From contig CAZEPW010000023.1 in the NCBI GenBank assembly GCA_964514215.1, positions 1 through 47,548 on the forward strand: a stretch of 47,548 nt of DNA. The letters run 5' to 3'. Below, piece after piece: positions 31,987 through 41,076 of this stretch. The DNA comes from CAYQUC01 sp964514215 (GTDB lineage: Bacteria > Pseudomonadota > Gammaproteobacteria > UBA6429 > Thiohalophilaceae). The translations under genes and the position numbers were made by a program. The notes beneath the pieces are model-generated. The model ran no database searches. It had not been told where the DNA came from and saw only the letters and a program-made list of their open reading frames with translations. The stretch's first letter is position 1. Each line of letters starts with the position of its first letter.

Positions 31987-34900
31987 GTGAAAAAAATAGA
32001 TAAAAAAATTCTAAAAAACTTAAATCCGTTCAAAGATTTAAGTGCAGATAAAATTAACGAAATCGTTAATAAGGCAAAAATCGAGGAGCTTCCTGCAACT
32101 CGAGTATTATTCAGACAAGGTGACCATGATAAACGGACCTACTTTTTACTAGCAGGCCAAATCGAGCTATCAACACCGGGTAAAAATCGTGCGACTATTT
32201 TAAAAGCTAAAACGTCAGCAGCTAACTCAGCAGTCGAACAAATCTTACCACGAGTTTCAACTGCCCGCACCAAAACCGCGGCCACACTATTATCAATCGA
32301 TACCGACTTATTAGACATATTAACCGCTGATGACAGCATTGCTGCCACCTATGAAGTAACCGAACTTGATGTACAAGAAACTGATGACGATGCTAGTGAC
32401 TGGATGTTACGTTTTTTACAATCAAAAGCATTTTTAAACTTACCAACTGAGAATATTCAAAATCTTCTAATGAAGATGACTGAAGTCGAATATAAAAAAG
32501 GTGACGTTGTCGTACAACAGGGTTCACAGGATGATTATTATTACATCATTAAATCGGGTAAATGTGATGTGTCTAGACGCCCCGCTCCTAAAGTTAAAGA
32601 TGTAAAACTAGCTATATTAACAGTTGGAGATGGTTTTGGCGAAGAAGCGCTAATTACGAATGGTAAACGAAACGCTTCTGTTACCATGAATGAAGATGGT
32701 GCTTTAATGCGCCTTAGTAAAGAAGACTTCAATTCGATTTTAGTACAACCACTACTTGAATTTATTGACCAAGAAACTGCTAGCAAATTAATTCAATCGG
32801 GCGCACGCTTAATTGATGTGCGAGGCAAAGATGAGTTCAAAGCTGATGCTATCGAAGGTGCGGTGAATATCCCGCTGTCCATGTTACGCAACAGAGCAAC
32901 ATCACTTAATCCTTCTCGTAAATATGTCGTCTATTGTGATTCAGGTAGCCGTAGTTCTGCTGCCGCTTTCTTAATGTGCCAACTTGGTTTTCAGTGTAGT
33001 GTTATCGAATCGGGAATGGCCAGTAGTGATAAGTTGCTACGTCCAAAAGACAGCGACCTTCCCGCACTTAAAACAAATAAAATTCAGGCTTCCGCAACAA
33101 CAGAAACTGAAAGCCGCTTGTCGATTGAAATTAAAAAACCACCTCAAGTTAATATTGGCCAAACAACGCTACAAGCTACTCAACAGGCACAACCATCGAA
33201 ACCACTTCAAAGCAAACCAACGCCAATAAATGTCTCGAGCCAAGTTGAAAGTTTAAATATACCAACGCTTAATGATGATGAAATTAGCAAAATCAAATCA
33301 AAAGCTGAACAAGATTTTTCTAAAAAATTAGAGCTTGAACGTAAAGCAGCGCTCAAAAAAGCGGAACAAATCGAAAAAGATTATCAGGCAAAACTAGAGC
33401 AAGAACGTAAAAAAGCCGCTCAAGCAGAAAGCCGGATTAAAAAAGCCGCTCAAGCAGAAAAAGAATATCAAGAAAAACTAAAAAAAGAGCGTGAAAAATC
33501 CGTTCAAGTTGAAAACCAGAGTATCAAAGCTCAATCGGTAATAAAAAGCAGTTTTGAAGAAAAATTAGAACAAGAACGCCAAAAATCTGCTCAAGCAGAA
33601 AATGAAATCAATAAAGCTCAAGAAGAAATTGAACGGATTAAACAAGAAGCCTTATCCATTCGTGAACACTCACAATTAGAGCTTGAACGTTATAAAAAAG
33701 AAATTGAAGATGAACGTAAGCGTGTTGAAGCAGAGCTCAAAAAAACCAAAAAAGAATCTGAAAAACGAATTAAAGTCGAAAAGAAAATATTAGCCAAGCA
33801 AGAAAAAGCCGAAGCAGAAGTACAAATTGCGAAGCAGCAAATATCAAGTATCAAAAGTGATGCCGAAAAAGAAATTGATCTACTCAGAGCGGAATTATTA
33901 CAACGTAAAAAAGAACAACAAAATCTAGAACACAAAAGACTTGAAGCAGAAGAAAAATCTCATCGAGCAAATAGGTTACTTGAGGCTGCAAAAAAAGAAG
34001 CTAATAATGAAATCAATACTATTCGCTCAAAGGTCCAACAAGAAAAGGATGAGCTTGAAAGCGCGATTAAACAGCATCGCCAAGAAAGCGAACAACAGCT
34101 CAAGAAAAATACTGAAGTTGCCAGTAAAGCGCAACAAGACGCTGAAAAAGCAGTTCTGCAGTTACGTGCTGAATTAGAAGAAAAAAATACTCAAAATAGC
34201 AAACTTGAAGAGAAAGAACGTAAAGCCAAAGAATTAGCCGATAAACTGTCAGTTCAAGCAGAAGAAGCACGTCTGACCGCTGAAATGGAAGCTGCACATT
34301 TTAGAGCAGAAGCCGATGCCATTCGGGAAGAAGCGAAGTCTGAAGCAAATAAACTCAAAGTTGAAATTGAATCTTCACGACGCATTATGGAAGAACAGGC
34401 TAAAATTGCTCAAGCTGAAGCTGAACAAGCGCGTTTAATTCGACAACAGGCACAAGAAGAAAAAAGACTCGCCAAACAAGATAAAGCCACGCAATTAGCA
34501 AAAAATGATGCCGCTGATACGCGTAAAAAAATTGAAATTGAAGTAGAACAAGCAAGGCAACTAGCCCGAGAGACTGAAATTGCCAGAAAAGCAAAAGCCG
34601 AAGCAGAAGCTTTTGAACAAGCAAGACTCGAAACTGAACAACTAGCCAAACGCAATGCTGAAGAAGCTGCTAAACGTGCCGAACAACGCGCTATTCAATT
34701 AGAAAACGAGTATGCCGAAGAGCAGGAAAGACAACTTGCCCAATTGCGAGCACAAGAAAGAGCCAATGCTAATGCACGTAAAGCTCAAGAAATAGCAAAA
34801 CAACGAGCAGCCTTAATCGCAGCCAAATTAAAGAAAAAAGCAGAACCAGCCTTTGATTCTGAATTACAAGTTGATATCCATAGTGATATTTCTCTCGCTA

Positions 34901-35646
34901 AATCCTCAGTTAGAGAAGAAGAAGGCAGAATTATTTTAGAAGGTGAACATGACATATTTATCTTTCAACGCCCTGAGCAAGAAAAAATAGTTTTTGAAGA
35001 ACACGATGATCAAGAGGATAATATTCCATTACTTGAAACGATGGATACTTTTCCAGAACTAGATGAAGATGACAGCATCGATGCAGACTTAGATGATGAT
35101 TTATTTGATTTTGAAGAATCAAGTCATTCAAATAAAAATATTTTCACAGAAGAAACCAATATCATTACTCCTGCTGCATTTACACAAGCAAGCAACAAAG
35201 CCCCCGTTGATAATCAAACTAATTCTTGGGCAAAAGAGACACCAGCGGATAATAAAGCTAAATTCAACCCAACTGATAGTGTCGCCTTAACTTCGAATAC
35301 ATTTTTGCAAACAAACACGAAACCTTCAGCACCACAACAACAAGCACCATACAAACGGGTTCCACGTAATAAAGCCTTCAAGGTTATTGCCGCTACAACT
35401 TTCGTTTTTGTTGCCATCGGAATTTTTTCAGCAACTAATGATACTTACTTTAACGTTGATAAAGTGCTCGCTTGGTTAGAACCAAACCAACAAGTCATAG
35501 TAGAAGAAACCGAAACCCGCCGTCTATCACGTATTGCTGCGGCTCAATCCCGTGCTGAACTCAATGTCAAAGAGAATGCGGCATCTGAATTCAAATCAAT
35601 GCTTGAAAAATGGAAGGATAGCGTTGAATTAGGCCCTGAACGCTAG
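31987..35646 (+). CDS. Giant membrane-anchored protein: two cNMP-binding domains, rhodanese, long coiled coil
   Basis: The 1219-residue protein starts at GTG. Residues 1-115 form a cyclic-nucleotide-binding fold without the phosphate cassette (degenerate). Residues about 135-255 form a second with an intact cassette, FGEEALITNGKRNASV, with Glu219 and Arg228 placed to hold the cyclic phosphate. Residues 263-355 are a rhodanese domain with active Cys317 in VYCDSGSRSS. From about 415 to 965 there is an uninterrupted Ala/Glu/Lys/Gln-rich coiled coil. An acidic stretch (990-1080) is followed by one membrane helix (about 1131-1150, VIAATTFVFVAIGIFSA) and a 70-residue tail. The bulk should lie in the cytoplasm. 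It may sense cAMP and pass it to the membrane; no DNA-binding domain is present. Confidence 0.85.
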   Translation: MKKIDKKILKNLNPFKDLSADKINEIVNKAKIEELPATRVLFRQGDHDKRTYFLLAGQIELSTPGKNRATILKAKTSAANSAVEQILPRVSTARTKTAATLLSIDTDLLDILTADDSIAATYEVTELDVQETDDDASDWMLRFLQSKAFLNLPTENIQNLLMKMTEVEYKKGDVVVQQGSQDDYYYIIKSGKCDVSRRPAPKVKDVKLAILTVGDGFGEEALITNGKRNASVTMNEDGALMRLSKEDFNSILVQPLLEFIDQETASKLIQSGARLIDVRGKDEFKADAIEGAVNIPLSMLRNRATSLNPSRKYVVYCDSGSRSSAAAFLMCQLGFQCSVIESGMASSDKLLRPKDSDLPALKTNKIQASATTETESRLSIEIKKPPQVNIGQTTLQATQQAQPSKPLQSKPTPINVSSQVESLNIPTLNDDEISKIKSKAEQDFSKKLELERKAALKKAEQIEKDYQAKLEQERKKAAQAESRIKKAAQAEKEYQEKLKKEREKSVQVENQSIKAQSVIKSSFEEKLEQERQKSAQAENEINKAQEEIERIKQEALSIREHSQLELERYKKEIEDERKRVEAELKKTKKESEKRIKVEKKILAKQEKAEAEVQIAKQQISSIKSDAEKEIDLLRAELLQRKKEQQNLEHKRLEAEEKSHRANRLLEAAKKEANNEINTIRSKVQQEKDELESAIKQHRQESEQQLKKNTEVASKAQQDAEKAVLQLRAELEEKNTQNSKLEEKERKAKELADKLSVQAEEARLTAEMEAAHFRAEADAIREEAKSEANKLKVEIESSRRIMEEQAKIAQAEAEQARLIRQQAQEEKRLAKQDKATQLAKNDAADTRKKIEIEVEQARQLARETEIARKAKAEAEAFEQARLETEQLAKRNAEEAAKRAEQRAIQLENEYAEEQERQLAQLRAQERANANARKAQEIAKQRAALIAAKLKKKAEPAFDSELQVDIHSDISLAKSSVREEEGRIILEGEHDIFIFQRPEQEKIVFEEHDDQEDNIPLLETMDTFPELDEDDSIDADLDDDLFDFEESSHSNKNIFTEETNIITPAAFTQASNKAPVDNQTNSWAKETPADNKAKFNPTDSVALTSNTFLQTNTKPSAPQQQAPYKRVPRNKAFKVIAATTFVFVAIGIFSATNDTYFNVDKVLAWLEPNQQVIVEETETRRLSRIAAAQSRAELNVKENAASEFKSMLEKWKDSVELGPER
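33409..33468 (+). repeat. Tandem 30-bp duplication inside the coiled coil
   Basis: Two adjacent 30-bp units (33409-33438 and 33439-33468) share their first 22 bases exactly and encode KKAAQAESRI and KKAAQAEKEY. The coiled coil has apparently grown by in-frame duplication. The 30-bp (10-residue) step does not equal a whole number of heptads. Confidence 0.7.
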
Positions 35647-35656
35647 TTATAGTAAG

Positions 35657-36112
35657 TTATTTTGGTGGTAGGATAACATCAGGATAATCAGTTTGACTTT
35701 GTCGTTTAACATAATGAAATATAACGGCTTTTAAAGGCCAGCCACGTTCATCAGTAACAACAACAGTCCATTTCCCAATCATTTCAGGTTTAATGTTATA
35801 ACTTGAATATGCTCGCCATTTAGAACCTTTGATATCAAACTTATTCTTAGAGATAACCTTATCCTTATACTCCCAGCGATGATATACCGTTTTACCTTTC
35901 ATATTACGAATATCAGTAAAAAAATAAATTTTTTCCAGTTCGCTACCAACTAACAGTCGATTGATAGGTTCTTTGTCCACTATCGCAGTAGAAAAAAATG
36001 CCCTCGCTATTTTTCCCTTGTTAGTTTTAGCTGCATAGCAAGCAAAACTGCTCCAAAATAATGATAAAATTACTAAACTGGGTATAAAATACTTTTTATT
36101 CATATTATCCAT
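35657..36112 (-). CDS. DUF2914-family exported protein
   Basis: About 151 residues from the ATG at 36112; the ATG at 36103 and a GTG at 36139 are other starts. A signal peptide (YFIPSLVILSLFWSSFACYA) precedes a domain with IARAFFSTAIVDKEPINRLL, IYFFTDIRNMKGKTVYHRW, SKWRAYSSYNIKPEMIGKWT and VVVTDERG. This matches DUF2914, whose members are periplasmic or membrane-attached and of unknown function. It is convergent with the giant cNMP-binding gene (10 bp apart) and just after the NERD-like gene on the same strand. Confidence 0.78.
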   Translation of the reverse strand: MDNMNKKYFIPSLVILSLFWSSFACYAAKTNKGKIARAFFSTAIVDKEPINRLLVGSELEKIYFFTDIRNMKGKTVYHRWEYKDKVISKNKFDIKGSKWRAYSSYNIKPEMIGKWTVVVTDERGWPLKAVIFHYVKRQSQTDYPDVILPPK

Positions 36113-36148
36113 TATTTGGTTAGCACGCTCGATTATCACTACTGCTCA

Positions 36149-36874
36149 CTATATGAGCAAGCTCTTAAACCATGTTAGTCCCGCTAATTGATATGCTAAC
36201 AATAGCAATGATGTTACTAAAAAGAAAATACCAAAAGCCCTTAATTTTGTATTTTGCTCACTCTTCACTAAGATGCTTAACTCATTTTTCTTATCATTAA
36301 AGCGACAAAAATCTGAATTTTTCAAGGTTTGCCACTTTTCCTTTAGATCGCTATCAACCTCTTCATTTGAAAATTCTAGTTCATCAGGCAATTCATGCAA
36401 TAACGATATTCGCTGAGGTTTACCTTTAGGAAACTGGCAATTAGAGTCAAAAGCAATGTGACCAATGACATTACAATCATCAATAACACTGCGTATCGCC
36501 GATTCACAAATATCAAGATCGTGTAATGGGTTTGGAAATTTATAGCTTTTTTTATTAATTAATTGCGTCCAACATTCAACATTTTCTCCAGCAAAAATAA
36601 TTCCATTATATTTCAATATATTTAGAACAAATATTCCTTTTGGTAGCAAAATTAAATAATCAATATACACCGTTTCATCAATGCTAATTTGAATGGCAAC
36701 ATTTTTTAATTGAAACCGACCAATACGACTTATTAATTTATTATTTTTATATTCACATAGCTTAATTCTAATATTTGGATATAAAAAATACAGTGATACC
36801 AGCAGCATTAAAAATATATAGCCATAACTAGCCATAAATTCTAATTGGACGGAGAATAATGATTGTAGGGACAT
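36149..36874 (-). CDS. Membrane protein with a NERD-like domain, catalytic residues altered
   Basis: The 241-residue protein has a hydrophobic helix near each end (about 17-32 and 212-232). Between them is a region resembling the nuclease-related domain NERD: VYIDYLILLPKGIFVLNI, then YNGIIFAGENVECW and SYKFPNPLHDL. Normal NERD proteins have an E-x-K pair in the strand after G-x-F-V; here that strand reads VLNILKY, so both catalytic residues are probably missing. A binding role at the membrane is then more likely than nuclease activity. It precedes the DUF2914 gene and is divergent from a small helical protein gene. Confidence 0.6.
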   Translation of the reverse strand: MSLQSLFSVQLEFMASYGYIFLMLLVSLYFLYPNIRIKLCEYKNNKLISRIGRFQLKNVAIQISIDETVYIDYLILLPKGIFVLNILKYNGIIFAGENVECWTQLINKKSYKFPNPLHDLDICESAIRSVIDDCNVIGHIAFDSNCQFPKGKPQRISLLHELPDELEFSNEEVDSDLKEKWQTLKNSDFCRFNDKKNELSILVKSEQNTKLRAFGIFFLVTSLLLLAYQLAGLTWFKSLLI

Positions 36875-37010
36875 AAAATTTACAACTTCTAAGTGATTTC
36901 CATATTTACTATTGACATACCATGAATTATATTTACATTAAAATATATTTATGATGTTTAACTATACTATAATCAATTCAAGTTTTTACTTCTATAATAA
37001 AATAAAAAAA

Positions 37011-37445
37011 ATGCAAAATACTGAATCTATATCTCAAGACATCAAGCACGCCAACTCCATTTTAAAAGAGTATGGAAAAGTATTGTCTATTTTTGATCAA
37101 TCCAGCTACGGTATTCCGATATCAAAACTGCCCTATGAAAAAATTGAAATAAAAAATGCAATACAAATTTTATTATTAGAATTAGGCTCAGAAGATGCTA
37201 AGCTCCAAGAAGGTCTTATTACCGGTTATGCCATTTTGGCACAATTTATACCTGACGAAAAAATTGAAATATTAGTAAAAGCAAATTCAATTTTTAATAA
37301 AGATAATGTTGATAAAAACTCTTATGAAACCGCGGAACACGCAAGCAAAATAATTAATGCCATTAAACTCGATATGGAAGAATTAATGAATGAAATACAG
37401 CTGTATATTTCAAAAAATCAACAAAACCAGAACCAATCTAGTTAA
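37011..37445 (+). CDS. Small helical protein of unknown family
   Basis: The start is placed at ATG 37011 (MQNTESISQDIKHANSILKE), though the frame is open from 36951. The 144-residue product is all-helical and acidic, with KNAIQILLLELGSEDAKLQE and IINAIKLDMEELMNEIQLYI as amphipathic helices. No signal peptide or membrane segment is seen. I do not recognise a family. It is convergent with the FHA-cyclase gene (22 bp) and divergent from the NERD-like gene, so its link with cyclic-nucleotide signalling is by position only. Confidence 0.55.
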   Translation: MQNTESISQDIKHANSILKEYGKVLSIFDQSSYGIPISKLPYEKIEIKNAIQILLLELGSEDAKLQEGLITGYAILAQFIPDEKIEILVKANSIFNKDNVDKNSYETAEHASKIINAIKLDMEELMNEIQLYISKNQQNQNQSS

Positions 37446-37467
37446 AATCAACTATATAAAATTTAAA

Positions 37468-38397
37468 TTAATTTAGATTTTGTAATAAATTTTCAACTTC
37501 TGCAAATTTTAAACTTAAAATACGAATAGTATCGCGCTTACCTTTAACTCTAATATGTTGCTCTTTACCTTTCCAACTTTCCTGAGGTAAATATCGATAT
37601 GCTGTTTCACTTAAAACAACATCGGTATCCAGCATTTTACTGGCATTTTCTAATCTAAATGCAATATTAACAGCATCACCTAGTGCAGTATTATCTTGAC
37701 CAATGCCAACCGATGCGATTCCACTATTAATGCCAACACCAATACGAATTTTTTCACTAATCTCTGAAAATGATTGATTTAACTTATTTGTTATTATATT
37801 TATCAACCACGCTGAACGTAACGCAGGAATAATGGCTGCTTTATCTTCGGTCTCTGATTCCCAGCGTGCAAACACGCAATCACCAATAAACTTATCAACC
37901 GTACCACCATTAGTGAATATTGCATTGCTAACGTTGTGAAACCATTTATTCATCATACGAGTTAATGTTTTAATATCAACTTGTTCAGAAATGGATGTAA
38001 AACCACGAATGTCGGCAACTAAAATAGTATTGTGTTTTATCTCAGGACTATCAACCACAATAGTTTCTTGCAACGATAACGAATCTGATTTTTTATCACC
38101 ATCGTTTTCTTCATCTTCAAAAAGAAAAACCAAATGCCCTATTTTAACTCGATCACCATTTTTAAGCAGCGTTGGCATAGCAACGCGTTTTTTATTAATA
38201 TAACTGCCATTAGAGCTGCCGCTATCAATTAAATAATAATCACCAGCACCTATTAAGCGTATCATCGCGTGATTTCGAGAAACCATTAAATCTTTAAGTA
38301 TGATATCGCTATTTTTATCACGGCCAATCGTTAGAACAGTGCTGCACTCTATCTGTTTTTCATTTTCGCCATTATAATATTTTAAATAAGCTACCAT
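37468..38397 (-). CDS. FHA-domain adenylate cyclase (class III, probably IIIb)
   Basis: The 309-residue soluble protein joins an FHA domain (1-95: TIGRDKNSDI, the phospho-binding SRNHA and GSSNGSYIN) to a class III cyclase domain (120-305). Both metal-binding aspartates are present: D129 in VADIRGFTS and D173 in KFIGDCVFARW. The substrate-specifying pair is Lys169 and Thr237 (TALGDAVN), the combination typical of class IIIb adenylate cyclases, and Asn244 and Arg248 of the catalytic core are kept. So it should make cAMP, with input through a phospho-Thr partner read by the FHA domain. The nearest receptor is the giant cNMP-binding protein 2 kb away. No Ser/Thr kinase is in the window. Confidence 0.92.
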   Translation of the reverse strand: MVAYLKYYNGENEKQIECSTVLTIGRDKNSDIILKDLMVSRNHAMIRLIGAGDYYLIDSGSSNGSYINKKRVAMPTLLKNGDRVKIGHLVFLFEDEENDGDKKSDSLSLQETIVVDSPEIKHNTILVADIRGFTSISEQVDIKTLTRMMNKWFHNVSNAIFTNGGTVDKFIGDCVFARWESETEDKAAIIPALRSAWLINIITNKLNQSFSEISEKIRIGVGINSGIASVGIGQDNTALGDAVNIAFRLENASKMLDTDVVLSETAYRYLPQESWKGKEQHIRVKGKRDTIRILSLKFAEVENLLQNLN

Positions 38398-38832
38398 TAG
38401 GACTAGTTAAATTTTCAAAACCTTGTTTCTAACACGTTGAAGATAGACTGATGTATAAACATTAATGCATGAAATTTATATACAAAAAACAGCCAATTAA
38501 ATTATGCATAAGATTTATCGACAGCATTTTTTTAGTATTAGTCTCATTATAATTAATGGCTCACGTTTTATAAGTAATTAGACTTTACTATACAGTTTTT
38601 TTAATAAAACACTTTAAATATTTAGGTATGTATTATTAATAACCCTTTATTAATTATGTTTCTCACTCTGTGATGATGAAATCGAAGTGCACAAACTTAT
38701 CTCTGTTTAACGTAAGAAAGATGACTCTTTACAATATCATTATCCTTACAAATAACTTTATTTTCGTATAATTTTAGCAGAAATAGCTGACTTCTCCTTG
38801 ATATCAACTTCAGATTAATGAATAAATGGGCA
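38398..38832. other. 435-bp intergenic stretch, no gene seen
   Basis: AT-rich spacer between the start of the FHA-cyclase gene and the 3' end of the DUF2786 gene, both on the minus strand. It should carry the cyclase promoter. A single TGTGA half-site occurs at 38671-38675, but without a matching TCACA arm. No convincing ORF or hairpin is visible. Confidence 0.5.
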
Positions 38833-39507
38833 TTAAATTAAAGCATAGGTGTTATTGTCGCTATTAACAGGCCGAAATAAACTAACCCCTTCTGCCGCTC
38901 GATAGCCATCTGAAATTGCAGCCATGTCATGAGTATTTGGCACTGCTGCTTTGCTTTCAAAATCACCCGTAACACCAAAGTGTTTATTCACATAAGCATC
39001 AATGGCCTTATCAACCAATGGGTCGGATACAAAATTAACCAATGTTCGCGCGATACGAAATAACCAAGCTTGGGCAAAGACATTACCACGACGCGTTTTT
39101 TCTGATTTCTTCATATCAGACAGCGATTTAATAAAATGACGACGCTCACGTGCTAACAATCGCTGTAACACCGTGAATGTATATCGTGCTAGCTCGGTAC
39201 GGTTGCCGATTCCGATAAAATAGAACTCAGATTGTTCATTTTTTGTACGAGAAACATAAGCACGACAGAAAAATGCCTGCCCAATTAACTCGGATAGTGC
39301 AATGACCCAGTAAGGTGGCTCAACAAACTGTGATTTAACGGTCATAACCTCGACGATTTGAGTTGATTTAACTTGTTCTTGATTAATTCCATGTAAGTCC
39401 ATTAATCGCTGCGCCTGACGCAGTGCTGAAGCTGCCTCATTTGGATTATTTGACTCAGAGAGGCGTAAACACTTGAAAATTTTATCTATTATTTTTTTAT
39501 TTTTCAT
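38833..39507 (-). CDS. DUF2786-domain protein
   Basis: The 224-residue soluble protein starts with IIDKIFKCLRLSESNNPNEA followed by ALRQAQRLMDLHGINQEQV, the hallmark of the DUF2786 domain (about the first 45 residues). The rest (PYWVIALSELIGQAFFCRAY, FYFIGIGNRTELARYTF, then long helices and SDGYRAAEGVSLFRPV) fits the domain usually found C-terminal to it. AAAGGAT lies 6 bases before the ATG. Function is unknown; such proteins occur on chromosomes, plasmids and phages. It is surrounded by long spacers on both sides, so it looks like a stand-alone gene. Confidence 0.82.
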   Translation of the reverse strand: MKNKKIIDKIFKCLRLSESNNPNEAASALRQAQRLMDLHGINQEQVKSTQIVEVMTVKSQFVEPPYWVIALSELIGQAFFCRAYVSRTKNEQSEFYFIGIGNRTELARYTFTVLQRLLARERRHFIKSLSDMKKSEKTRRGNVFAQAWLFRIARTLVNFVSDPLVDKAIDAYVNKHFGVTGDFESKAAVPNTHDMAAISDGYRAAEGVSLFRPVNSDNNTYALI

Positions 39508-39746
39508 TATTTATCCTTTTAAATAACTCTATCCTTAATAAACTAGATTATAAAGCACTTATAACATATTGCTATATATAGCATTTTTACGAATAAAACC
39601 CAATATTAATTATGCTAAATGATACTCATATCCAATATATTTTTGCTTTCTACCCCGAAAGCTATATTCCTTGACACTACCGCTCTTAATATTCTTAGGA
39701 TATATTTAGGGTATATTACAAAGTACGAAATGAAGAATTTTTATTT

Positions 39747-40790
39747 ATGACCGCTCATGCTTATAGCATTAATGATCAGGCTATCCGTTCACTAGCAAAT
39801 AGCGTAGTGGCTGCTCCCATTTTGACTGCCACAAAACGCGCCAGTCTTATTGCCGAAATTAAACAATTAATGCAAGACAAAGATGCTGTGCTTGTCGCCC
39901 ATTATTACACTAGCAGTGACATGCAAATGCTAGCTGAAGAATCAGGTGGTTATGTTTCTGATTCTTTAGATATGGCTCGATTTGGTAATGAACATTCAGC
40001 GTCAACAATTATAGTTGCTGGCGTGAAATTTATGGGTGAAACCGCAAAAATATTAAATCCAGAAAAAACCGTATTAATGCCTAATCCCGATGCCGAATGC
40101 TCACTCGATTTAAGTTGTCCGATTGATGCCTTTTCCGACTTTTGTGATCAACATCCTGATCGTACTGTCGTGGTATACGCTAATACCAGCGCCCAAGTTA
40201 AAGCTCGAGCAGATTGGGTAGTCACTTCAAGTATTGCCGTTAATGTTATTAAACACTTACACCAACGTGGTGAAAAAATAATTTGGGGCCCAGACCGCTA
40301 TCTTGGCGACTATATCCAGAAACAAACCAATGCCGATATGTTGCTTTGGCAAGGCAGTTGTATCGTACACGATGAATTCAAAGCCGAAGGTATTTCACGC
40401 TTACGCCAAAAATATCCCGATGCTGCAGTATTAGTACATCCAGAATCCCCTAGAGAAGTCATCCAGCAAGCCGACGTTGTTGGCTCCACCACCGCATTAA
40501 TCAATGCTGTCAGTAAAATGGATAATAAAACCTTTATTGTCGCAACCGACAATGGCATTTTTTATAAAATGAGGCAAATGGCTAGCGATAAACACTTCAT
40601 CGAAGCGCCAACCAACGGCATAGGCGCTACTTGTAATAGCTGTGCCCATTGTCCTTGGATGGCAATGAATGGCTTAGAAGCATTAGCACAAACCATCAAA
40701 ACCGGTTGCAATGAAATTACTGTTGATGAAAACGTACGTGTAAAAGCGCTCCGCTCGGTTCAACGAATGATTAACTTTAGTAAATCGTAA
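39747..40790 (+). CDS. nadA: Quinolinate synthase NadA
   Basis: NadA condenses iminoaspartate with dihydroxyacetone phosphate to quinolinate in de novo NAD synthesis and carries a 4Fe-4S cluster. The 347 residues equal E. coli NadA in length. Visible landmarks: VLVAHYYTSSDMQMLAE, VAGVKFMGETAKIL, and the cluster cysteines Cys118, Cys205 (WQGSCIVHDEF) and the C-x-x-C-x-x-C at 296-302 (TCNSCAHCPWM). No nadB or nadC is adjacent. The upstream ribosome site is weak. Confidence 0.97.
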   Translation: MTAHAYSINDQAIRSLANSVVAAPILTATKRASLIAEIKQLMQDKDAVLVAHYYTSSDMQMLAEESGGYVSDSLDMARFGNEHSASTIIVAGVKFMGETAKILNPEKTVLMPNPDAECSLDLSCPIDAFSDFCDQHPDRTVVVYANTSAQVKARADWVVTSSIAVNVIKHLHQRGEKIIWGPDRYLGDYIQKQTNADMLLWQGSCIVHDEFKAEGISRLRQKYPDAAVLVHPESPREVIQQADVVGSTTALINAVSKMDNKTFIVATDNGIFYKMRQMASDKHFIEAPTNGIGATCNSCAHCPWMAMNGLEALAQTIKTGCNEITVDENVRVKALRSVQRMINFSKS

Positions 40791-41076
40791 CCTGTCCGCC
40801 CAAAACCTAAAAATCAAAGCTACATCTCATAATTCAATTTTATCGATGCCAGTCACCAAAATATTGTCTACTATATAAACGCAGGTTAAAAATGTATTTC
40901 AAAGAATATCGGTAATATTGTTAAAACAAACAATATAAAATCCAATTCGCTCGAATGTTCAAAAATTTACTTAATTAACCTTAATTCTGTGGCACTTAGA
41001 TTAAAAGTGCAGTATTTAACTGCTAAATGACAGTTCATTTTTAATAACAACTTAAACAATATATTTTAGGTGTAAT

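Noticed and set aside
34410..34655. Minus-strand Ala/Ser/Cys-rich frames inside the coiled-coil gene
   Set aside because: They are mirror frames of GCA/GAA/CAA-rich codons of the coiled coil, with composition fully explained by it.
38671..38695. TGTGA near 38671 before the cyclase gene, considered as a Crp site
   Set aside because: No TCACA-like arm at the right spacing (the sequence continues TGATGAAATCG), so it is only a half-site.
40915..40936. 8-bp dyad ATATTGTT/AACAATAT after nadA, considered as a terminator
   Set aside because: The stem is AT-rich and no T-run follows on the plus strand.
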